Under the pieces are notes generated by a model, which searched no databases, was not told the DNA's origin, and worked only from the letters and a program-made list of their open reading frames with translations. This document shows, in pieces, positions 33,971 to 43,394 of a stretch of DNA of 64,000 nt (within the stretch, counting starts at the first letter, position 1; each line of letters begins with the position of its first letter). The position numbers and the translations under genes are program-made. This stretch comes from Sphagnum compactum (Eukaryota; Bryophyta; Sphagnopsida; Sphagnales): NCBI GenBank assembly GCA_965153455.1, contig OZ234496.1:7573207-7637206 (forward strand), given 5' to 3'.

Positions 33971-36212
33971 CTAAGTAGCAGCCTTCTCAGCAACTACCTC
34001 TAGCTTTGTTGGAGTATCATGTGCCACATATGGTTTGAGCTGCAGTGAAAACAAAGGATCAATGCGATATTTGGTGAACAATATGGAGCAACCTTAACCT
34101 CTGACATAGCTACTTGGTCTCAGCAAATCCAGACCAGCAATCCCAATAAACCCTGAGAACTAAACCCAGCAAAGTCAGCAACAAGTGCACTTGAATGAAA
34201 GAACTACAGAAAGATGACATAGCTACTTGGGTCTCAGATCCAGACCAGCAATCCCAATAAACCCTGCAATCTGACAATAAACCCTGAGATCTAAACCTGG
34301 CACAAAGTCAGCAACAAACTAGCACACTTGAATGAAAGGACTATTCAAGCATTTGGTTTGAAGTGTGTTTCACAACCAGACAACCTGTTTACATCAGTAG
34401 CTAGCTAATCAACACCTGGATGAGATTCCAGCCCAAAGGCTGATCCAGGAGGATTAACTACTAAACTTGTCCACAACTTCCAAATGATGGCCATGGAAAA
34501 CTGAAAGCTGAACAACATCCATATGCAGTGATCAATACCAGAGAGGTGATCAATACCCTCATCAGTATTGAGAAACTTCTTCTATACTCACAATTGTGGA
34601 GAACCTGAAAGTTGTGAGATGTCCTCATTCTAGGGATGATGAATCTGAATGTGTCAGTGGAGCTTATTCAACCCTAATTCAACCTCATTGCTGCATGAAT
34701 GAATTGATATGCATTTCAACAGAGAGGCAGTAAACCGAAGCTCTCAAAAAACTCTCTATAAGTAAACATCCACTTTCTTCAGAGTTCAAATATCTTTCAT
34801 AAGAATAGAGAAATCTCCATTCTCACGACGAAGAAGAAACAGCAAGGCTAACACTTCCTCAGGAAGCCACAGAAAGAACCAAACAAGGGGAGACAAAAAA
34901 CAAACAAAAAACGAAAAACACACACTGGTATGAACAAAAGTGCCAGTCTCACACCTGTTCAGGGACCATCAACAGTAGTATGTATGATAGTGACTTAACT
35001 ATCACAACTTCCCCACTGACTTCATCAGCTCCCTACAGTGGGTAAAGGCCGGTGACAAGCACCATCCTGCGAACTGAGTTTCTGCTGCAATTCCGGAAGC
35101 AACGGGAAGACTCAGCCATACTACTGGCTAGCAACAGACCCCACAACAAAGACCAGACAAAGAAACAAAGAAAGACAGAAAGGGAAAAGAACAGGGAAAG
35201 ACTAAGAACAAGTGGGCTTACAGGAAGCTCCCCACTTACAAGACCCGAAGCAAAATCATTCTGAAAATGCCAAAAGCGGAAATTCCAAACAGGAATTTTT
35301 CTTTAAGAACCAACCCTCTAGTTCTCTTTAGAAGAACTTTAAAAGGGTAGCCTTTTGCCTTCAGAAAGACAATAAGACTGACCATCTGGAAGACAAAAAA
35401 CTTCTTACAACTACACAGTCTCAAGAATCTGTAAAATTGACTATTGATAACCCCAGATTCGCAGTCATTGAGATATTGGAATGAACATGAGGCATTCTAA
35501 TCATTTCAATACCTGCATACTCTGGTTGAGAGCGTTTGTCAAAAATGTCACAGGATAAACCTTGAGGACTCTGGCTCACAGTTAGATCCAAGAAATTACA
35601 AGAGAAGCCTTTAGATGTACAATTCAACTCGCAAGAGGTTCAAAGTTCAAAGTTTGCAAAATGGGGCCTCTCTCAACACCACAACATAAAACTGTTCCAT
35701 GAATTGCATGCAGAACTTTTGCACACAACTTCACACATATGCTTTACTGAACCCTAACCCTAATTCTTGTGCAAATTCGCAACCCAAAAAACAATTGAGA
35801 TCCAGACACATGCAACAAAAAGTGAAACCTGAACAAAAATCCTTCCAACGAGACTCTGAAGCCCCCGTACCTTACAGTTGGTTAGATCTGGAACCACGTA
35901 CTTTGGCAGCTTTTCTTCCATCAACACATAGGCGCCTGAGAGCAGATATCGTGCAAGTGAGAAACATATGCAAACTAGGCAAAATAGAAAAACGGAAGCA
36001 GAATCCGAGAGAAAACGACGAAGAAACAAACATAAAAGAAAGAGGAGAGAGAAAGAAAGAAAGAAACCTTTGCTGGTATGGCGACCTGTAGACTTGCACC
36101 CCTTGCCTTTGTAGAAGTTCCGGGGACCTCTCTTCGACGTAAGGGCACCAATACCGCTTTTAGGAACCGCTCTCCCTCCCCTCAACAAGCCCACGAGGAT
36201 ACCCAACGCCAT
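33971..36212 (-). CDS. mL41: Mitochondrial large-subunit ribosomal protein mL41 (MRP-L27 family)
   Basis: Three minus-strand exons join in frame: 36212-36068 (phase 1), 35935-35871 and 34039-33971, giving 92 residues. Donors are GTTTCT (36067) and GTACGG (35870). Acceptors are CTCAG and CTGCAG. Exon 1 gives MALGILVGLLRGG, then SKRGPRNFYKGKGCKSTG and RHTSK. Exon 2 gives GAYVLMEEKLPKYVVPDLTN. Exon 3 gives LKPYVAHDTPTKLEVVAEK before TAG. The KRGPRxFYKGKxxKxTGxHTxKG and EEKLPxYVVPDL blocks define the plant mL41 family, and the length is close to the usual value. It is a structural protein of the mitoribosome, and its basic N-terminus fits import. The ATG at 36212 is preferred over 36248 because homologues start at this M. 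It lies head to head with PUMY, with telobox motifs upstream. Exon 1's 5' end is triplicated (36201-36723). Confidence 0.9.
34102..34345. repeat. Tandem duplication of about 113 bp in mL41 intron 2
   Basis: The segment from GACATAGCTACTTGG (34103) to CACTTGAATGAAA (about 34200) recurs from 34215 to about 34338. A short extra insertion, in which AATAAACCCTG is itself doubled, lies in the second copy. It is intronic, with no coding effect. Confidence 0.7.
35746..35764 (+). promoter_or_regulatory. Telobox-like double motif in mL41 intron 2
   Basis: Two CCCTAA units in tandem lie 107 bp downstream of exon 2 in the direction of mL41 transcription. This is the telobox sequence but in an intronic position. 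It may be an internal control element, a chance match or trace of an old promoter copy. Confidence 0.4.
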
Positions 36213-36723
36213 CTCTTTTCCACTACTCGAAAGTCTTGGGAGCAGCAAAGCCGTCGGGGAAGAAGAAGAAAAACCCTAACATTAAACCCTAAAACCTCGA
36301 ACTGAAACCCTAATCAAAGTTTCTGCATCTCGGGAAGCTTGATTCCGAGATCTGATCGCTCTTTCTGTCTCTGACCCAACGCCATCTCTTTTCCACTTCT
36401 CGAAAGCCTTGGGAGCCGGAAAGCTGTGGAAGAATAAGAAGAAAAACCCTAGCTTCAACCCTAAAGCCTCGAACTTCGCTCTAAAACCCTAATCAAAGGT
36501 TCTGCATCCTCGGAAGCTTGATTTTGAGATCTTATCGATCTTGCTGTTGCGGACTCAACGCCATCTCCTTTCCACTTCTCGAGATTTGGGAGCCGGAAAG
36601 CCGTGGAAGAAGAAGAAAAACCCAAACCTTAAACCCTAAGACCTGGAATTGAAACCCTAATCAAAGTTTCTCCATCCGTTGAAACCTTGGTTCCCAGATC
36701 TGATCGCTCTTTGCTGTTGCTGG
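36201..36723 (-). repeat. Three tandem copies of the mL41 5' region, unit about 175 bp
   Basis: Units start at 36201, 36374 and 36553 (lengths 173, 179 and about 171). Each carries, on the + strand, CAACGCCATCTCxTTTCCAC, then CTCGA and TTGGGAGC, a purine run ending in AAAAACCC, one to three AAACCCTAA teloboxes, AATCAAAG, and GATCTxATCGxTCTT. The first unit contains the true mL41 start codon (36210-36212). The other two carry the same ATGGCGTTG start upstream of it, each followed by a short frame. The purine run and teloboxes would lie in the mL41 5' untranslated region or core promoter. Confidence 0.9.
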
Positions 36724-36990
36724 ACTCTAGAATGCAAGTCGTGCGAAGCGTAGGACACTTCAAAGCTGTCTCTTGCTTGCGAGTACTGTTGGTGGAACGG
36801 AAGACCTCAATCTCCATCATGGGCAGTGGTCCTCTTGCATCACTGGTATGCGGTGAGAGGCGCATGAATTTGAAGGGAAATCTTGATGGGACTTCTTCTC
36901 CTGTCTTCTCAAATCTTTGATTGTTGTTGTAATGTTCACCTGTCTTCGTGATGGCATGATTGTCAGGAAGTTATCCAGTGTGCAAAACTG
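36213..36990. promoter_or_regulatory. Bidirectional spacer between mL41 (-) and PUMY (+)
   Basis: 778 bp separate the two start codons. The mL41-proximal two thirds is the triplicated telobox unit. The rest (36724-36990) is single copy and probably carries the PUMY 5' untranslated region. An upstream ATG at 36731 opens an unrelated short frame. No TATA box was recognised for either gene, in keeping with telobox-type housekeeping promoters. Confidence 0.6.
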
Positions 36991-39900
36991 ATGGAGTCGG
37001 AGCATTCAACTTCTGCACGCACCCGGCTTGCCACCATAGCTCGTCACATGAGTCCATCCAACTGCTGCTCCACATCACATGTCAGGATCTGTAAATCTCG
37101 CATTTTGTTCTTGTATAGCATTTCTCCAACTGTTGTTGACATGTCCTGTTTCCATGCGAAACACTGAATCATGCAAAACAGATTATAGGTCCTGACTTAT
37201 CTATTTTCAGCTCAGATGATGTTCCTCTTCTCAACCCATGGAGAAATTGTCTCTGAAATTGATTCTGTAGTGCCACCAAATCAGCAGTTGGGGGAAACTA
37301 ATTTTCTGAATCAAATGTGGATGGATTCCCTTCTCTTCACCTTATGAAACTGATCACAACTTTCAGCAGACTCCTTTTTTTCCTTCTGTATATGGGGGAC
37401 TGTGAAGAGACTTCCTTCTCCTTATCCTAACCCCGAATGTTTCTGTTGTGAAGTTGTGTGGCATCCAGGGATGTCTAGAAACGCAGCATGGAGGGATTAG
37501 AATAGAAGGCAGAGTTCGTGATGCGCTCATGGCTGGCCAACCCGTTGTTGCACTAGAATCAACAATAATATCACATGGTGAGTTGTAACAGTACATGATG
37601 TTTTTTGCACCCACAAAACTCGTTGCTACATCTCTGCTGTGAAGAAACATTTTCTTATTGGTGGGATGGGAGCAGTGTATATTATTGATTGCTTTCAAGG
37701 TCCAAGAATTGGGTTCCATCTTGTCACAAAGTTATGCACAAGAGTATATGGTCAAGGTACAGCTGAGAGTGTTGTGCTTGAATCCTTATCCAAACATTTG
37801 CAGTATATAGGAACTGAGAGAACAATATGTCTATGCAGTGTGCCAGGTTGACAGTCTCTGGGATGATTTTGAATTTCATCTGAACCAATGAGTGCATGAT
37901 GATGATCTTAAGAGGTGATGTTGTGTACCTACATTGAGTTCAGGAATGCCATATCCTCAAAACTTTCAAGTGGCAAAAGAAGTGGAGTCTATAGTGCGAC
38001 AAAGTGGTGTTACACCAGCTACCATTGCAATCATTGATGGCATACCTTGCATTGGTGAAACCTTCTTTGCCCCCCTATGATTCAATCTCTGGTGTGTCAA
38101 GAACAGTCATATTGATGGTGACTGGTGCTATTGACGAAAAGTTTAGGTTATGGCTAATGAACATAAAATGTCACCTTCAAAGTGTTACTGTGGAATTTTC
38201 TCTGCAATTTCATAGATATGCTAAGCAGATGTGTTGCATCCTAGTCCCAGTGGTGTACTTAAAGGATATGTTCAGGGTGCATGGGAGATCCCAACTGCTA
38301 CCCACTTATGTGAACCTCTCTAGGTCTTTGGCTTGGATGCTTACGTGTATACATGCAATTTAGAATGAATTTAAGCTTATGCTCACAGGCTTGTTGCAGC
38401 TTGAATGAGGATTGTTTGCTTTTTTCATTAGGTATGCCTCTTGAATGAATGTCTGAGTAACCAACTAGCTGACATGGTGACTGAATCTTCCTGTTGGTTC
38501 TGGACATAGGATTGATGGAGCATGAACTGGAGAAACTGGCTCAACTGGGACCCCAGTGTGTAAAAACTTCCCGTAGAAATATTGCATATGTGGTAAGAGC
38601 CTCTCAGTTCTTGACTTTGTGTTTCAACTCTCAAACCCAAGTGCATGACTCTTGTAAACAGGAGATTCCAGAATTCTGAGGATGTATATGACGTCTTTAC
38701 ATACATATGTTTGTGAAACAGCATATGCTGGTCTTAACTGTTCTGGACTTGGGAGTCTTACATTGTAGTAGAATGAGACTGTGAATTTTTGTTCTACCAA
38801 ACATTTTCCAGATGCTGTACTTATGTTGAATGCAATGTCGATTGAAAGTAGTTTCAATGTGATTGCAGATGGCAAAAAAGCTAACCGGGGCAACAACTGT
38901 TTCAGGCACCATGTTCTTGGCCTCAAAGGTGCACTCTTGCATTCTCTTCTGTGCTTGTCCTTGATTTTCCTTTTTTAACATTTTACCTTTTGATTTCAAT
39001 CTTCAGCTGATGCTCCAAAGTTATCCAAAGGCTTTCTTCTGGGTTCTCTGTCTTGCTGGAGTGTATTACTTGTAACTCTCAGGGAAATTTTACTGTAGCA
39101 ACAACTGAAAACAGAATAAAAGCAAGTTATTCTGAACAAAAGACAGCTTTTTCCAATGCCTAGATGTTTCACTTTAATGCACAAATGCCACAAGAGGACA
39201 GCCATACAAAAGTCTGGAAGTGTGAAGTTGCTAATACAAACATGATTTTGTGGCAATTTCTTTGGGTTTGGATCTTAGAATCCTAAGTCAAAAAGTGTAC
39301 ATGTACAATACCAGTCATGGCAATAGATGGGGAATTGCAGAAACATTGGTTGTGATTTCACTTTGCATGTAAGAGAGTATATCTGTGACGATCATTGTAC
39401 TGGGTCTATGGATTCAGGTAGGCATCCATGTTTTTGTTACAGGGGGTATTGGAGGAGTCCATCGACATGGTGAAACAAGTAAGGAATTTTATTTTTCTCT
39501 GAGCTAGTCATCATAACTTTTGATGTGGCACTCATTCTTAATATACATATTTGTGGCAGCCATGGATGTTTCAGCTGATTTGACAGAACTCGGTCGGACT
39601 GCTGTTACTGTTGTTTGTGCGGGTGTCAAATCCATTCTGGACATTCCCAGGACTCTTGAATACTTGGTGTGCATCTTTCTATCTGACACACCCTAAAACA
39701 TAAGTGTATCGGTCAAGATCTTTCTCATCGTTATCTTTTGGGAGCAGTTGCTGCAAATAGTTCTTCTAGATTGAAGGAAACAAGTTCTGGTTCCATATTT
39801 TAGAACCACCTCGCAGGATTCAGAAGTTGAGACAACTGGATTAGTTCTCATGATAAATGCCACGGAATGCATCATGGCAGTTCCCTAATGGATTGTGTGA

Positions 39901-41746
39901 CTATTTTTCCCCTCTTTACTGTGTACTTTGGGTTCAGGCTTTTGAATGCTCCAGTGTCCGCATAGGCACTCTGAGCATGTGGAGTCTGCCTGAAAGTGAC
40001 TTCAAGCATGGGTTTTTGGACAAGTTGCTTAGTTTTCGCCTTACATTCAATGTCCATTGCTTCGTATTTTGATTTCTTGTCTTGACAGGAAACCCAAGGA
40101 GTGACAGTGATAGGGTATGGAACGGATGAATTCCCAGCATTTTTCACTCCTCAAAGTGGGTGCCAGGTGAGACACCTGTTTTTGAATTGCATTTTTCTCA
40201 AGACTGTTCAGTTCTAGCACAAGAAGATTTGACAATTATATTAGAGTTGGTAGAACAAATGCCAAATCTTTTGGAGGCGTTCTTTTGTTGCCTGGTAATG
40301 TAGAAGAATTTGCTCCTTATGTCCTATTGCAGAATGTGTGCCTATAGTCCCTGTTGTGTTTTTGCATGTTCTCTGGCAAAGTCATGTAGCTACAAGGAGC
40401 AGTTGCTTACTCTCTACAACATATGGAGTTGAAAATTGCCAGTTCCTTATCCTTGACTTCATGTTCTAGGGTCACAAATATTCTGGCATATATCTAGACC
40501 CATTAGCAGGATTAAGGAGCTCTCCTTGCACATGGATGCATGCCAGAAATACATGCACTGACTTGAAGTTTTTAGTCCCAACTTTGCATGGGCATAGGCT
40601 CCTTGTGTGGTTGCTTGTTTCCAGGAGTTGACTGTCTGTAAAGCTGAGAACCAAAAGACCTATCAAGGATCTGGTCTAATTCCGATGTTACTGTTTTTTT
40701 AGGCTCCTTGTCGTGCTGACACACCTGAAGAGTGTGCTGCTATCATAGGTAAGGCCAGGACCAAAAGCTAATAACAGTAACTTCTCTGTTATTTCAGTGG
40801 AACTACAGGTGTAGGCTTCTTTTCTGGTTAAGAGCTGCTTGAAGCAGGTTTTCATTTGAATGGGCCTGTATTTCCTCCAATATAATATTGCTAAGTAAAA
40901 GTCATCTGATGAATGTTCTTCATCACCATGTTTCTTGTGTCCAATTTCCACTAATTCATCTCTTGCAAGTAGTGTCATGGAATATGTAGTTCTACCTGCA
41001 AGGTTTAAAATCATGTGCCAATGTGCAGGTGAGAATCTAAAGGTTGGATTACAGAGTGGGATACTGATTGGTGTGCCTATCCCATCACAAGATGCAGCAA
41101 TGGCAGATGCTGTGGAATCAGCTATCCAGTCTTCTCTCATGGAAACCAAGCACGTTGCCTCTTAACCTTCCTTTTTTTCTGAACAAACGTCTGAACTTCT
41201 TCTTCACACCATCTTTCAGCTAACTAGTCTGGTATACATGACAGCTCTACTGAGGATCTAACCAGTTGGGCACATTACATAATGCATCTTCTAAACCAGT
41301 AACAGTATCTGACAGATGAGTGTCTGACAACAGTAACAAGCATGCCAGAGTTGGTGCAATGAAGAACTAGTGCTTTTTGGCAGTTATGATCCCCAGATCT
41401 ATGAGACAAGCAGAGTGTGGGAATGCTAACAAATTATTTTACCTGTTGTGCTGGTTTGGCAGGGCCAAGCACATCACAGGTGCAGAGGTGACTCCATACA
41501 TTCTGATGAGAGTAAATGAGCTCACTGGTGGTGCTTCACTTTCTGCAAGTATCCTCACCCCTAAATGAGATGAGTAGTCAAGATGGAAAATGTATTTATT
41601 TTCAGTGTTGTTCTTTGACATGCTTATTTGGAAATGTCATCAGATCCTTTAACCCATGTCTAGATATCGCATTGATAAGAAACAATGCCCTGGTAGGGTC
41701 ACAAATTGCTGTTGCCTTGGCAGACAAGTTGGCAAAGTCTCCTTGA
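36991..41746 (+). CDS. PUMY: Pseudouridine-5'-phosphate glycosidase (peroxisomal, PsuG/IndA family)
   Basis: Splits pseudouridine monophosphate into uracil and ribose 5-phosphate, the second step of pseudouridine breakdown after the kinase PUKI. Twelve exons join in frame to 344 residues: 36991-37080, 37469-37577, 37944-38054, 38510-38592, 38869-38928, 39418-39478, 39560-39666, 40089-40166, 40703-40748, 41029-41149, 41463-41548, 41664-41746. Family motifs in order: [16 protein letters not shown] (58-73; catalytic Glu about 60), [14 protein letters not shown] (137-150), [15 protein letters not shown] (156-170), MDVSADL (173-179), [18 protein letters not shown] (192-209; Schiff-base Lys about 195), [20 protein letters not shown] and [14 protein letters not shown]. 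Length and motif order match Arabidopsis At1g50510. Residues 12-20 (RLATIARHM) sit where that protein has its PTS2 peroxisomal signal. Exon 1 end, exon 2 start (37469 or 37487) and the exon 10/11 junction are the least certain. All other junctions are GT-AG. Confidence 0.92.
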
Positions 41747-42346
41747 GTAATTCTTCATACTAGTAAAGAGATCTTTTTTGCTACTCAAAAGTCTCTGGTG
41801 GATCAGTTTCAGAATCACAGGATGGGATAAACCTTGGGGAGTGTCAGCCATGTCACTGAATGTGGTAGCAAATCCAGATGCTGACCATGGAGTGAATGTG
41901 GGGTAGAATTTGCAATTCAGAGAAGCCAACCTTGATGATGTAGAAGGAGGATTCTAAGTTCAACCACAATCATCTCTTCTGACATTTTCTTGAACTTCCA
42001 ACACTTCTTCCCTTATCTATTGGGTTGGTTGATTCTCATAGTTGGGTACACTTCATGGAAATATAACATGCTGAAACCAATCAGCATTCATGGTATGGTA
42101 TTGATTCATATCTGCATCAATTTCACCATTTAATAGGTCACAAATAGCTAGTGAATTCTGGCACTAAAATTGGGAGAATGGGATGTTCTTCATCATTCAT
42201 CATCAAAGGATGGTTTGTTGTCTGATTCAACAGTTGGACAATCTACACCGCCACATTTTGTATGTTTCTATTGTGGATGAGATTTCCTGATGATTTTGTA
42301 TGTATCTATGTTGGATGGATATTCAAATTGAAATTCCTTTTTGACT

Positions 42347-42352
42347 AATAAA
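42347..42352 (+). terminator. Possible PUMY polyadenylation signal
   Basis: AATAAA lies 600 bp after the stop codon, preceded by TGTATGTATC-type far-upstream elements near 42298-42310. It is plausible as the 3' end of PUMY, but plant signals are loose and a nearer site is possible. Confidence 0.35.
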
Positions 42353-43018
42353 ACTTCTGGGACCTTTGCTCACATGCCCAAATTTCTGTTTTTGTCAGCC
42401 CATTATAGTAGCATGGAAAATTTACTGGAGTGAGAATGCTTATGAGGCTTGTAGTTCCATCTTGCACTATCTGTGATAAAAATGAAGATTTCAACCCTAA
42501 GAACATAAGCCAGTTTTGCAATCATTTTTCCTCAATTCAAAGCCTTAGTTAGAACACTGGTTCAATCTACTTATGGATGAATGGGATTACCTATCAAACC
42601 ATTGGTTAGCATCATCTTTGTTTTATTTTATTTTACTAAAATCACATGTGAGGCAAATGTCCTGCCAATGTCCCCATGCAACCTGGAAAAAAAAAACCTG
42701 AATGACTATTTAAATATCCATCACCCACTAAAAAACACAATTCACCTTATCAGGTGTTTATGCGTGAAGATGAGTCCTTTTGTTGCAAGGAAAAATTTCC
42801 ATGTGCACAATTTTTCTTCCTTCGTTTTAGAATTATTTAATTCCTAACCCATCTTTCCAATTGAGATATGTGATATCTGACCACTGTTTGTACCTGGAAA
42901 GAGTTACTTTTCAAATTTTGAAGATCATATATTAGTATGCAAAGATTATAACATCATTTGAAAATTGGTCTTGAGCACATGAAAGTTGAAACTGGTGTGG
43001 CAAAATAGGTAGCTTCCT
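42353..43018. other. Intergenic, no gene recognised
   Basis: Region downstream of PUMY. The 88-codon frame at 42581-42847 has no motif and is AT-rich in composition. Confidence 0.35.
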
Positions 43019-43394
43019 GCCACAGTGAACCAGCACCCACCAGCGCACCACGAAGGATGAATGGTAAGTGGTCAGGAAACAGTTTTCTGTTGGGTTCCAG
43101 TTCCTTAGCTAACCATGGTGGTTAGCTCAGTTCCCTTTTGTTTTTCTACCTACCTACTAACAACCCACAAGCAGGTTTGTTATTAGGTAGGTAGTAAAAA
43201 TAGCCCTTACCTATGTATAAACCATCTACTTACCTAGTAGTTACCTATTTTCCTACCCTATGTGTGAGACTTATTTTCTATAGAATTGGTTACCAAGGTG
43301 AAACCAAATATTAACTCAGTTGAGGTTCGTCCACAACTGAGTAATAACAGGCATCCAGTGGATGGTGAGCTGGTGGGTGCTGGTTCACTGTGGC
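43019..43394. mobile_element. Non-autonomous TIR element, 376 bp
   Basis: The left end begins GCCACAGTGAACCAGCACC and the right end is the exact reverse complement. The terminal inverted repeat is 26 bp with no mismatch. Inside are a CCATGGTGG-type palindromic core, CCTACCTACTAAC direct repeats and AT-rich filler. No transposase. Flanks do not give a clear target duplication, so the superfamily is undecided (long TIRs would suit hAT or Mutator groups). A partial inverted relative lies at 12296-12483. Confidence 0.75.

Noticed and set aside
35760-36248. 162-codon minus-strand frame read as one continuous protein
   Set aside because: Only its two ends match mL41. The middle (FLSFSLLFLLCLF type) is intron 1, with GT at 36067 and AG at 35936.
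37081-37096. Alternative PUMY exon 1 donor at GTAAAT (37091)
   Set aside because: It gives phase 1, which meets no acceptor upstream of the conserved exon 2 sequence without a stop. The donor at 37081 keeps phase 0.
38428-39256. Several 60-100 codon frames on both strands within PUMY
   Set aside because: They lie mainly in introns or in wrong frames over exons. The spliced PUMY model accounts for all conserved protein here.
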